Shown in pieces: positions 11,885 through 20,966 of a stretch of 64,000 bases of DNA. The stretch spans positions 7,128,001-7,192,000 of the forward strand of contig CM060732.1 of NCBI GenBank assembly GCA_030704615.1. Reading direction: 5' to 3'. The notes below the pieces were generated by a model. That model had not been told where the DNA came from. It worked only from the letters and a program-made list of their open reading frames with translations, and searched no databases. The stretch comes from Takakia lepidozioides. Taxonomy: Eukaryota > Streptophyta > Takakiopsida > Takakiales > Takakiaceae. The first letter of the stretch is position 1; each line of letters starts with the position of its first letter. Position numbers and translations under genes: made by a program.

Positions 11885-12544
11885 CTATCCAATGCAATGT
11901 GGACATAACCAATCCCCATCTGGAACCATCTCAAGAGGTGGAGTCAAGCATCCCATATGCCAACCTCTAGAGCATCGATCACACACCAGCATGGTGGCTG
12001 CCCCTTTAGCAGACCCACACAACATGCACCTCAAACCTGCAGATACCACTGCCAGGTTTGGGTCAATCCTGCCATCGACATTCGGAAGGTGACATGGCGC
12101 ACAATTACGCACATGGTCCTTCCAAGTTATGCCATCCCGACCCTCCAAGACCAAGATGCCTGAGGGCAAGACCTCTCGAACCCTCAAAATAACACGTCCT
12201 ACAGTCACATCCAGGGTCGTAGGAGCAGTCTGCTGCAGATAGACATAGTCACCAGGGTTGAATCTCCGAACCCCAGGACGATAGCCCCCACCACGTATGG
12301 TAGCATACCTCAACGTATCACGGTGTTGTGCAATGGCAAGGTTCTCGAAAGCCATGGGCATGACTCTCTTGAACAACTCTGCACGCTGCTCACATGCACG
12401 TGCCCACACGTCCGGATCGTCAAGGTTAAGAACTGTAGCAGCTTCTCTGCGAATGGATGTAGGCAAATCCGGCTCTCGGCCAAAGAGAAGAAAGTATGGT
12501 GAGAAGGAGGCAAGTGATGCTTGCTTGCTGAACCTGTAGCCCAT
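11885..12544 (-). CDS. Integrase C-terminal part with PHD finger
   Basis: This is the end of the pol polyprotein. It starts in the conserved PWLAMGYR region that follows the integrase core, runs through a GDYVYLQQ beta-rich segment, and ends with a complete C4HC3 PHD finger (about residues 172-217). The PHD reads CMLC, then CDRC, then WH, GC and CPHC at the usual spacing. PHD fingers bind histone H3 tails, so this one may steer integration or hold the complex on chromatin, the job a chromodomain does in chromoviruses. That role is inference. The segment is in the same frame as the rest of pol; only a TAA at 12557-12559 separates it from the integrase core. The PHD residues themselves are intact. 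Confidence 0.88.
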   Translation of the reverse strand: MGYRFSKQASLASFSPYFLLFGREPDLPTSIRREAATVLNLDDPDVWARACEQRAELFKRVMPMAFENLAIAQHRDTLRYATIRGGGYRPGVRRFNPGDYVYLQQTAPTTLDVTVGRVILRVREVLPSGILVLEGRDGITWKDHVRNCAPCHLPNVDGRIDPNLAVVSAGLRCMLCGSAKGAATMLVCDRCSRGWHMGCLTPPLEMVPDGDWLCPHCIG

Positions 12545-12556
12545 GGCTAACCAGGG

Positions 12557-13579
12557 TTACTGAAGGTCCCAATCTCCTAGGTGTCCCTTCTGCAAGCCAT
12601 ACTTGCGCAAACCCCTCTTTACTGTCTGAACAACTCTCTCTGCCAAGCCATCGGCCTCAGGATGATCCCGAGAAGTGGTGCGGTGGTCTATCAAGGCCTT
12701 GTCACACAAAGCCTGAAACTCCCCCAAGAACTCTCTCCCTTGGTCCGTGAGTACCTCAGCTGGAGCACCGAATCGGCTAAGCACACAATCCAAGAATGCA
12801 TACGCAGCTCTCTCACTAGCCTTATCAGGCAATGGAACCAATTCAATCCACTTGGAGAAGTGCTCCACCATCACCAACACGTACTTGTTGTGGCGCATGG
12901 TCAGTGGCAACGGCCCTGCGAAGTCAAGATTCCACCTGTAGCCCAATCCCATGATCGGAAGAGGGTGCAATTGTGGAGTAGGGGCGTTGAATGAAGCACG
13001 CACCCTGTCACACACCATGCACCTAGCCACAAATTGTTGCACCTCTGTGTGCATACCACGCCACCAATACTGCCCCTGCAGTAGACTATGAGTGCGTCGC
13101 ACCCCAAAATGCCCCAACTCCTCATGGGCATGCCGCACTAACCGTGCCCGGTGTGTTGGGTGAGGCACAATCCTCACTCGACCATCCTCCCACACTCGGA
13201 GCAGGTGTGTCCCCTCCCACTTGAACCTCTTGGCTCGTTGTAGGATCCGATCCCTCTCCTTGGCAGTCACAGTGGCTGCAGTGTCTCCAGTGCGGAGGTA
13301 GTCCAACACAACTGAATCCTCATGTATATCTTTGGCGCCACCTTGCTCCTTGTTGGCCTCAGGGTCCTCAGACACTTGATCTACAGTCATCCCTGTTGCA
13401 GGTCCAACCTGGCCTTCCGCTGCCAAGATACACAGAAATGCAGATGCATGCCATCCGGACACCATCTCCTCGTCCGTCTCACCATGCCACCGAGCTCCAG
13501 TGTCATCCTGCTGGCTCGTGCATGGATTGCAACTCAACCCATCTGCATTGCGATTGACCAAACCCGGTCGATGCACCAC
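12557..13579 (-). CDS. Integrase (HHCC zinc finger and DDE core)
   Basis: Retroelement integrase segment of the pol polyprotein. Early residues HRPGLVNRNADGLS mark the end of RNase H. The zinc finger follows with H-x-H at HAHEELGHFGVRRTHS and CMVC. The DDE core has D in LDFAGPLP, D in LTDQGREFLGEF and E in HPEADGLAERVVQTVKRG. All catalytic residues are present. A TAG at 13580-13582 splits it from RNase H and a TAA at 12557-12559 from its C-terminal part, both in the same frame. A C-to-T change of a Gln codon would explain each stop. Confidence 0.92.
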   Translation of the reverse strand: MVHRPGLVNRNADGLSCNPCTSQQDDTGARWHGETDEEMVSGWHASAFLCILAAEGQVGPATGMTVDQVSEDPEANKEQGGAKDIHEDSVVLDYLRTGDTAATVTAKERDRILQRAKRFKWEGTHLLRVWEDGRVRIVPHPTHRARLVRHAHEELGHFGVRRTHSLLQGQYWWRGMHTEVQQFVARCMVCDRVRASFNAPTPQLHPLPIMGLGYRWNLDFAGPLPLTMRHNKYVLVMVEHFSKWIELVPLPDKASERAAYAFLDCVLSRFGAPAEVLTDQGREFLGEFQALCDKALIDHRTTSRDHPEADGLAERVVQTVKRGLRKYGLQKGHLGDWDLQ

Positions 13580-14074
13580 CTAAAAGTCATACTCTTGAAG
13601 GATGAGTGCCCACCGTGCAAGCTTCCCCGTAAGCTTGTCTGACTCCATCAACCACTTGAGTGGTTGGTGATCCGTGACAAGGGTGAAGAGATTGCCGTAT
13701 AGATAGCACCTGAAGTGTGCAACGGCCCACACTACAGCTAAGCATTCTCCCTCATATGAGCTATACTTAGACTCTGCAACATTGTTCGAGCGGCTAGCAT
13801 AAGCCACTACGAACTCTCTTCCCTCATCATCCACCTGTGTGAGCACCGCTCCAAGCCCCAGCATGCTCCAATCTGTATGCAGCTGAAAAGGACGCCCCCT
13901 GATAGGTCGTCTCAAGATGGGCGCCGAGGTCAACCTCGCCTTGAGCTCTTGAAAAGCTTGTTCTTGCTCATCTTCCCACTGCCACTCCTGGTCCACCTTG
14001 GTCAGCTTGGTTAGAGCCTTTGCAATGACACTAAATCCCTTAACAAACCGTCTATAATAGTTTGCTAACCCCAT
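13580..14074 (-). CDS. RT thumb and RNase H
   Basis: Pol segment beginning FMGLANYYRRFVKGFS, the RT connection of gypsy elements. RNase H follows with its acidic residues in HTDWSMLGLGAVL, YEGECLAVVWAV and VTDHQPLKWLM. These remove the RNA strand during reverse transcription. It is in one frame with RT upstream and integrase downstream. The upstream border is an in-frame TGA (14087-14089), which would read Arg if the codon had been CGA. Confidence 0.92.
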   Translation of the reverse strand: MGLANYYRRFVKGFSVIAKALTKLTKVDQEWQWEDEQEQAFQELKARLTSAPILRRPIRGRPFQLHTDWSMLGLGAVLTQVDDEGREFVVAYASRSNNVAESKYSSYEGECLAVVWAVAHFRCYLYGNLFTLVTDHQPLKWLMESDKLTGKLARWALILQEYDF

Positions 14075-14086
14075 GAAAGCTCGAAC

Positions 14087-15472
14087 TCAGCTCACATCTG
14101 TGGGGCGTGGAACCTGTGCAATGGACTCTACCTTAGTCTGCTGTACCCCCAATCCTCCAGGATATATCATGTGACCCAGATACTCAATCTGGTTGTGGAA
14201 AAACTTGCACTTTCCCGGATGTAACTTCAATCCGTGCGCCCTCAAGCGCTCAAATACCCCCTGAAGGTGTCTCTCATGCTCCTCCACCGTAGCACTAAAG
14301 ATGATGATGTCATCTATGTAGCACCGAGCAAACTCCACCCCTGCTAGAATCCTGTCCATGACTCTTTGAAACTCAGCAGCATTTTTAAGCCCAAATGGTA
14401 AGAACTGCCACTGGTATAGGCAATCCTTCCCGTGCTCATTGATCCCCCAGAATGCCGTCTTTTGCTTATCCGCCTCCTTGATCGGCAACTGGTGATATCC
14501 GGATCGTAAATCCAACGTGCTAAAGACCTTGGAATGCCCAATGGCATCAAAGATCTCCTCTGGTGTCGGCATGGCATACCTATCGGACTTGGTCTGACGA
14601 TTTACAGGCCGGTAATCACCGCACATACGTCTCTCCGTCCAATTGCCATAGACATCCTTCTTGGCTGGCATCACTGTGGCTGAAGCATACTCTCCACCAG
14701 AGAGCTCCACCAAACCTGCCTCCCAGAGATCTTGAGTCCTCATCTGAATCAAAGACCTCTCCATGTCACTGTATCTATAGGGTCTCCGAAAGATTGGCAT
14801 GTCAGTGGCCAACTCAATACGGATCTCTTGACCCTTCAGTGCTCCCAAGTCCTTCAAACTGAAGGCAAAGCAATTCCTGTAAGCCCTCAGGAACCGCCGT
14901 ATACGTCGTCTCTCTCCTCCGGTGACAATGGGTCCAATGTCAGGCTCCCAATTGTCCTCCGTAACTGCAACCTTAAGTCCAGTGGGCTTAGAGGTAGAGG
15001 ACGCGTCCCGTGGTTGCTATTCGGCAACCTCTTGAGCAGTATTCCCTTCCTGCTCAGTCAATGACAAGGCCTCATCCTGCCCCATCATCTCATCATTGAG
15101 AACCTCCTCATCCCGAGAAGAATCCCCAACCTCATCCATCACAGCTGCCTTGGCTGCCAACTCCCTCTGAACTTCGAGCACCTCCCACGTGTGCCATGGA
15201 TGTCTACACCCCGTGGTCCTCACCGGCTCGCCCCCACTCGCTGCCAGTACTGTCTCGGTAGGCAGAGAGACCGTCAAGGGAAGTGCACTCCACACTTTAC
15301 GTTGCTCAGCCATAGCCAAGCTGATAATCCAGGTCAAGCAATTGAGATCCATTGCTTGCCCCAACACCTGACGACGTGATGCCTCAGAAAGAGAAGGCAC
15401 CGCCGTGGTCCCAGTGGAAAACCCCATAGCCCGCTCTCGCTCGTCGGCATTAGGCTCCACTAACTGCTGCAA
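14087..15472 (-). CDS. DNMT motifs IX-X plus reverse transcriptase
   Basis: One frame from 15472 to 14087, interrupted only by a UAG at 15017-15019. The first part (15472-15300) has DERERAMGF and RRQVLGQAMDLNCLTW, which match the last conserved motifs of C5 methyltransferases, so it is the C-terminus of the DNMT encoded in the preceding frame. A low-complexity linker follows. The RT then starts around 14860 with IELATDMPIFRRPYR, RMCGDYRPVN, STLDLRSGYHQLPI, QFLPFGLKNAAEFQ and the catalytic CYIDD near 14310-14325. All RT boxes are present. The UAG lies in a leaky-stop context and may be a control point between gag-DNMT and RT. Confidence 0.9.
15017..15019 (-). promoter_or_regulatory. UAG stop in a read-through context
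   Basis: The stop is UAG followed by CAA CCA. This fits UAG-CAR-YYA, the type I read-through context known from tobamovirus replicase genes. The same frame stays open on both sides for more than 400 nt upstream and 900 nt downstream. A decayed Gln or other codon is the simpler alternative. Confidence 0.5.
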
Positions 15473-18111
15473 CTGAGCATCCCACAGAGGCCAGGTCCAC
15501 CATCCCGAAAAGCATGGGATCCTGGGAAGCTAAGCAGTGTAGGTAATGCTGCTCGTGGTTGACCCACCCTATTGACCACTGCCAAAGGCGAACGGTCATC
15601 GTGTCTCACACGTTGAGACTGCCTCCCTGTGTCCAAAATGCCATCCACAGTGAGGTGTGCTGGCCGCTGCACCCCATCAAATGCACGCTTGAGCAGTGCG
15701 GGTGGCATCAAGTTAGTCCACCAAAGCCGTGGACGATGAGCCCGTGACCCCACTGCAGCTGCATCCAGCAACACTGCTGACCCAAGCCACGACCGGACTT
15801 GATGCACACTGGCCATCACCCTGGCCCAAGAATCACCCATCAGTGGCACATTCTCCAAGATGTATGCTGGAGATACAGCTTGATGAAGCTGCAAGTGGCG
15901 CAAAACCCGCACCATCTCCCAAAACAGACCCGTCCTCGAGTCTCGTAATCCATTGCCATGCCCGGCTGATGAATGCCCTTGGCAGGGCCAACCTGCCACT
16001 ACCAGATCAATGGAGCCAACCTGCTCCAAATCCGGCGCCCCCAGCAACGAAATGTCTGCTGGCAAGGCTTGGTATCCACGAACTGCAGACACTGGCAACA
16101 AAGCAGGGTACTGCTGTACCAACTGAGCAACATGGCGCAGTGAGACGCGTCGTGCAGTCTCATCCCTCTCCACATACAGGTAACGCCTTACCCGCACACC
16201 TGCCTGTAGCACAGCAGCCAATCCGGTGCTGATCCCGCCAAACAAGTCCAAAAGGCAAATGCCTTCATCCGGATACTGCCACACAATAGGTGTGGTATCC
16301 AATGGTGACAACTGAGGTGGTCCTGGTGCAATACCCGCACTCTCCTCCTCTCTTGACGGTACAAAAGCCTCTACCCAGGCTTGTTGCACCCGTCGATCAG
16401 CAACCTGCTGCAAATCCTTGCTCGTACCCCATAATGGAGTGTGAGCAACCATGGCAGGCAACTCCGCCATACCATGCATGTCATCCTGCTCTGCTGGAGG
16501 TGGCACATCCTCTGCATGGGCATTGCCTTCCAGCAACTCTCCAGGCCAACTAATTGCAGTTGTAAAGGCGGCTAATGTTGGCATCTTGCCCCGTTGGGCA
16601 GCCGCAATACCCCCAATGAATGTCATAGGGAGCTGTGCACGACGACCATCCCCTGACTGCCATCCAGGCCTGTAGAATACTGACTCCTCCCAAAAGTCCA
16701 GGGTGAAGCCCATGGGATATAACACTGCCCCACCAACGAGGACATCGTAAGAGACTGCGTCTGTCACAATGGCCTTGACCCGCATCACTGAGCCATCTAT
16801 AGGATGATCCGGCTGCAGTCTAATGGCCAACTGATGCCGTGTCATGCCCCGAGCCTGCTCTGATCCTCCCAGAGATGTCTGTATCTGGAAAGGACAAGGC
16901 TCCATATCCGCCTCCATGAGGCCCAAACCTGCAATAGCAGCTCTGCCCAACATCAGTGGCTGGGCTCCCGAGTCCAACAAGACCCGCAGTGGCCGGTACT
17001 TCTTGCCTGCCGGTCCACTCAAAGAGAAAATGCCATCCTGGTTGTCTAACAAGACAACTCCAGGTGTCACCATGGCGCGCTCAAAGGCTGGCCTAGCTGG
17101 CAGCTCCGTCAACCTAGCAGCTGCAGCTTGCCATGGCGCAGCCGTGGCAGTCTTGACCCTCAAATCCGAGGATCCCTCTGCCACTACACCTTCCAGTAAC
17201 TCCGCAGAAGATGAAGTGACCTCCCCACTCTCACAGAGTGTTGCTGCTAGTCTGAACACTGCAGCTGGTCTTACCCCCGGCGTCGCAATCATGGTTGCCG
17301 AGAATAGTGGGGCTTGACACACAGAGGTGGCTGCCCCCAACAACACTCCGGCTGCACTAGCCTTGGCAGCAGGTGTCAGTGCTACACGTGTAGCTTTTCC
17401 CAATGGCATAGTAACCTCCGCCTCGGTAACAGTCGGGCGAGAACTAGGTGCCATGGATGGCGTTGACACTGTCTCCGCCATGGTGAATGACTGAGGCAGC
17501 CTCGCATGACGGCTTGCCTCCCCACGTTGTGGATCCAACTCCACCTCTGCACCTCGTGGCTCAGGAGCTCGTGCTGCTCCTCGAGTCACGGCTGCAGCAG
17601 ACTCCACCTGCACTAGTGGTAGTGCTGCTCTGCACATGAATCCCATGCCTCCCATATCTCCTCCCTCAGGAGCAGGAGGTGGACCATCCCGCCTGGGAGC
17701 CGGTACCGCCTGAGCTATAGCCATTGCAGCGAGCCTCTGCTCTAGCTGCTGAAGCCGGTTGGCCATGCCTTGGTCAACACCCTGACCACCGCGTCCTTGG
17801 CTATGTTGAGCTTGCCCTTGGCCTGCACCTCGTGCCCGACCACCTCGTCCTCTCTGGGCTGGTCCACCTTGCCCCCGGCCACCATTGTTCCATTGGAACT
17901 GGCCTGGGCGCAACTCAGGATGCAAGTCATAACACTGGGCATCTCCATGCCCATACTTGCCACAATGCCCACACTGCAACTGTGCAGGTTGTGCTTGTGC
18001 CGGCCTTCTGCCACCCTCTGGGCAATCTCTCTTGACATGGGGTCCTCCACATGTCCAACATATCACCCCTGGTTGCTGTTGGCCTGCAAAAGATGCCACG
18101 GGCCTCTGCAC
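15460..18111 (-). CDS. Zinc knuckles, retropepsin and DNMT3/DRM-like cytosine methyltransferase
   Basis: An 883-residue frame. Residues 18-60 hold two CCHC knuckles (CWTC...C and CGHCGKYGHGDAQC) that bind RNA. A Gly/Arg/Gln-rich stretch follows. The retropepsin motif VLLDSGAQ lies near residue 380. From about residue 615 it is a C5 methyltransferase: motif I LLDLFGGISTG, motif IV VAGWPCQGHS with the catalytic Cys codon at 15982-15984, a DSRTGLFWEMVRVL helix, motif VI YILENVP, and motif VIII SRAHRPRLWWTN. DLFGGI-TG and the GRLFxE-like helix favour the DNMT3/DRM group over DNMT1. The frame stops at 15460, just before motifs IX-X, which continue in the -1 frame. All listed catalytic residues are intact. 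The likely role is methylation of DNA by the element itself. Confidence 0.93.
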   Translation of the reverse strand: MQRPVASFAGQQQPGVICWTCGGPHVKRDCPEGGRRPAQAQPAQLQCGHCGKYGHGDAQCYDLHPELRPGQFQWNNGGRGQGGPAQRGRGGRARGAGQGQAQHSQGRGGQGVDQGMANRLQQLEQRLAAMAIAQAVPAPRRDGPPPAPEGGDMGGMGFMCRAALPLVQVESAAAVTRGAARAPEPRGAEVELDPQRGEASRHARLPQSFTMAETVSTPSMAPSSRPTVTEAEVTMPLGKATRVALTPAAKASAAGVLLGAATSVCQAPLFSATMIATPGVRPAAVFRLAATLCESGEVTSSSAELLEGVVAEGSSDLRVKTATAAPWQAAAARLTELPARPAFERAMVTPGVVLLDNQDGIFSLSGPAGKKYRPLRVLLDSGAQPLMLGRAAIAGLGLMEADMEPCPFQIQTSLGGSEQARGMTRHQLAIRLQPDHPIDGSVMRVKAIVTDAVSYDVLVGGAVLYPMGFTLDFWEESVFYRPGWQSGDGRRAQLPMTFIGGIAAAQRGKMPTLAAFTTAISWPGELLEGNAHAEDVPPPAEQDDMHGMAELPAMVAHTPLWGTSKDLQQVADRRVQQAWVEAFVPSREEESAGIAPGPPQLSPLDTTPIVWQYPDEGICLLDLFGGISTGLAAVLQAGVRVRRYLYVERDETARRVSLRHVAQLVQQYPALLPVSAVRGYQALPADISLLGAPDLEQVGSIDLVVAGWPCQGHSSAGHGNGLRDSRTGLFWEMVRVLRHLQLHQAVSPAYILENVPLMGDSWARVMASVHQVRSWLGSAVLLDAAAVGSRAHRPRLWWTNLMPPALLKRAFDGVQRPAHLTVDGILDTGRQSQRVRHDDRSPLAVVNRVGQPRAALPTLLSFPGSHAFRDGGPGLCGMLSCSS

Positions 18112-18213
18112 CTGAGGTCCCCTATAAGCTCCATGGAACTTGGGCTGGGCAACATTGCCCCCCTGACCACGCTGTTGAGCGGTTCCTTGTGCCTGTGGGC
18201 TGGCAGCTAAGCC

Positions 18214-19215
18214 TCATGTAGGCATGTCCTTGCGAAATCCAATGGTAACAACTCGCTCCTCCACCATGTTGAGCTCAATCCGCTCAGCCAGCAGAAATAC
18301 ATCTGCTAATGTGGGTTGGGCTGCTTGTAACAGGGTTGCATCTCGCACCCTTCTCTTGAGCTCCTTGTCCAGAATTCCATACCAAAACTGGATTGCCTGA
18401 GCTTCAGTAACCCTTTGGGTCACACTTATCAAGCGCCTCATACGAGTGTACGCCTCTCACAGGCTCTCACTGGGTTTGCGCTGGAAGTCTTGCAAACTTC
18501 GCAGCTTCTCTGTCCGTACACCTTGGTAGTTCCTCCGCAACTCCTGGAAGAACTCCACCACCGGGTTGAATCTAGGCACATGTGTTGTAGTCATGGCAGG
18601 AGGAGTAGTAGCACCTTTTGAACTGGTACCACCTGCAGAAGTACCGGCACTACTTGTTCCACTACTAGTGCTGGTAGTGGGAGATATTGGTACTGATGCA
18701 GCTACTGGTCGCGTCGTGCCTCGAGTAATGGAGACGTAGTCAAGTGACCAATACATCCTTCACTCCTCAATCTCCGCTTCATGTCCTTGCCTGAACTTGT
18801 GGTAATCGTCCATAGGCGGGCCTTCCAAATGCTGGAACAGTCCCTTCCACGCCATGAATGGAGTGAACAATTGTGGATTGCGCATCTGCTGCAAATCACA
18901 CCAGCTGTCAAACTCCTGGATAAAGTCATCCAGCTCAATTGTGCCCACAGCTCCAGAGTACCTACGAGGCCCCTTGGTAGCTCCATACATCTCCTCCATG
19001 TCGTCCCACAACAATGGCGAATGAAACTGCACACCTGTTGATGAAGCCTCCGAGTCTGTGTCTGACTCTGCACTAGTTGAGGGTGGAGGTGAAGGTGGTC
19101 TGAAACGAACACCTCGTCTGGTGAACCCACTCTCACTGCTACTGCCTGTAGCCGTACTCCCCTCAGAACCCCTGGGTAACTCCGTGATGACACTCACAAT
19201 GTGCACCTCCCCCAC
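18214..19215 (-). pseudogene. gag (capsid) with three in-frame TGA stops
   Basis: Start ATG at 19215 (MGEVHIVSVITELPRG). An acidic Ser-rich N-terminus is followed by a gag-like helical region with FIQEFDSWCDLQQM and LFTPFMAWKGLFQHLEGPP, then FFQELRRNYQGVRTEKLRSLQDFQRKPSESL and AIQFWYGILDKELKRRV, which is typical retrotransposon gag. The same frame continues into the zinc-knuckle and DNMT frame. TGA codons at 18760, 18457 and 18214 interrupt it. In each case CGA (Arg) would fit the protein context. Capsid protein cannot be made from this copy unless the stops are bypassed. Confidence 0.85.
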
Positions 19216-19730
19216 GTGACATTATAAGGCTCTATTACTAATTCTAATAGTGACACGGGTAGGCACCTGTTGCAGTTTAAGGGTCATATCCCAGTGGCTC
19301 AGGGCACCTGCACCTGCATCCACCGCAAGAACTCCTATGGTTGGCTGGTCATCAACCCAGCCTCACCATAGAAGAAACACTGGTGGTCTTGCTGGTCATC
19401 ACTCCAGCCTCACCACCGACAGCATACTCTAGGATTAACCGGTGATCAAATCCGGCCTAATCCCTATGAAAGCAAGCGCCCACACAAAACCAACATGGCG
19501 CACAGTCAAGCATGCAGGTGTTGGGGGGATCCAAACACAAGAAATCAAAACATCAACACCCCACACCAAAATCCAGCAGCAACGCTGATCCTGCAGAATA
19601 TCCCAGCCCAAAACCCCGGACTGACTGGCCTCCACCAGGAGAGGCTTTGGCAACTACAAGTACAAGGTAATGAAAATAGTACAGAGATGGAGGGGAAGAA
19701 TAGAAGCCCGACCTAGCAAGATCTAATCCT
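19216..19730. other. Leader between accessory ORF and gag
   Basis: No gene. It contains two diverged copies of a 26-bp segment built on gctggtcatca and cagcctcacca (near 19345 and 19400). No primer-binding site was recognised. Confidence 0.4.
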
Positions 19731-20484
19731 GATCTATGCTATCAACTGCCAGACTTCTCTCAAAGTGCCTCGCTCTGCATGATGGTAAGGTGTAGGAGGT
19801 ATATCTATGTCCAGAAACCTGCCACTAACCTTGTCCCAAGCTACAGTAGCTCGCTCTAACCAACCCTCCTCCTCTTTTTGCCAAGTAGAGACAAAGCAAC
19901 ACTCTGCTATCTCCCGCTCACTGAACACTAAAGAAAACAAAGGTAGGGTCTGATAGTCTCTCAACTCGAAAGCTTTGAGACGGTTGCGGGTGTCCTCATT
20001 GCGAATGACTGCATCTCCTTCAAACAGAACAAACTTGTCCTCGCTAATGAACCCCCGCTCGTGGTTGCCTTGTGCAGAGCGTGTCCGGCTGCAACGCTGT
20101 CTGATTGCACAAACTTGTGTAGCTCATGCTCCTCTGCTCCAGTACACACACAGCCTTGTGGCTGAACACCTTGGTCCCCGGGGCTGTCTTTGGCTGTGTT
20201 CCAAGCCTAGCTTTCACCCACTTTGGTATTTCACTTACAGCTGCAGAACTGTTGGCTCCAACAGAGTTCTGACTGTCCAAAGCGATATTGAGGCCCTCAA
20301 CGCCAACTACAGCAGTCTATTGTCTACTGCTAATGCCTGACTCCCAGTATGCAATCAACTCGTCCAATTGTTCTCCACTCAAATCAGTCTGAGTTCCTTG
20401 GGAAACATAAATCCTGTCCCCTTGTGTGCACAGGCTAAGAGAAGAGACCTGCCCTTCAATTACGTCCTCATTTCCCCCAGCCAT
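19731..20484 (-). pseudogene. Extra ORF upstream of gag, degraded
   Basis: An open stretch starting at an ATG at 20484 (MAGGNEDVIEGQVSSLS) with clear protein character across three frames. Pieces are a first part to a TAG at 20317-20319, a middle part with EIPKWVKARLGTQPKTAPGT (20280-20150), and a last part FELRDYQTLPLFSLVFSEREI ending in DIDIPPTPYHHAERGT and VWQLIA near 19734. Roughly 250 residues would be encoded in all. I do not recognise the family. It lies on the same strand between the element's 5' side and gag, so it is probably an accessory ORF of the DNMT element; a captured host fragment is the alternative. Confidence 0.5.
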
Positions 20485-20670
20485 ACAAGGAGGACATCCA
20501 CAGATTTGTCTCTCAAATAGACCAGAACAGGTTCTAGAAACAGAATTGTGGATCTTTCACGGCACACTCACACTCTAAAAATTCCATAGATTTTTAGCAG
20601 AGTCCCAAAAACAAAAAACAAGTTAAATAAGCACAGTGTGAAAACAGTTAGAATAAAACTAGTTATTTGT

Positions 20671-20796
20671 ATTTAACACTTGGATTTAGGTCAAGTGTTA
20701 AATCAGGTGTCAAGTTTAGTTTGACACCTGGTCCGTCTTATCTTCACGAGAGCGGCAGTCGCGCAGCTCATCTCTCTCGAGTTGAGCCTGCGCGAC
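20671..20796. repeat. Three adjacent perfect hairpins upstream of the extra ORF
   Basis: A 12-bp inverted repeat (20671-20682 with 20692-20703), a 10-bp one (20704-20713 with 20721-20730) and a 9-bp one (20758-20766 with 20788-20796, plus inner GCTCA/TGAGC pairing). Loops of the first two are 9 and 7 nt. They sit in the presumed 5' leader or LTR of the DNMT element, where RNA structure could act in packaging or translation. Confidence 0.75.
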
Positions 20797-20966
20797 CGAG
20801 CTCCTGCATGCGTTTAGATCTGAGTGTACTCATGATGGGAGTGTAGGTTGTTGTGGGGTGGAGTCCCCATAGCTTGGGATGCCCCTGGCTCGACTACTAT
20901 TTCTAAGAGTGATGGTTTGGTTTTCATGTTTTGTGTCAACAGTGTGTTCTTGGGTTTTCTTATCAT

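Larger units (their letters stand above)
11540..20484 (-). mobile_element. Ty3/gypsy-type retrotransposon carrying a cytosine methyltransferase and a PHD finger
   Basis: All parts lie on the minus strand. The order is an upstream extra ORF (20484-19731), gag (19215 on), two zinc knuckles, retropepsin, a DNMT3/DRM-like methyltransferase, RT, RNase H, integrase and a C-terminal PHD finger (end 11885). RT before RNase H before integrase defines the Ty3/gypsy order. A polypurine tract with six G (11625-11640) lies just before a TGTGGC start of an LTR-like end at 11624. gag through most of the DNMT shares one frame, and the remaining pol shares another. Seven in-frame stops and one frameshift interrupt them. 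A chromodomain, common in chromoviruses at this place, is absent; the PHD finger takes its position. No matching direct 5' LTR was found. Confidence 0.9.

Noticed and set aside
15559-17317. Plus-strand frames opposite the DNMT region
   Set aside because: Antisense shadows of a GC-rich coding region on the minus strand.
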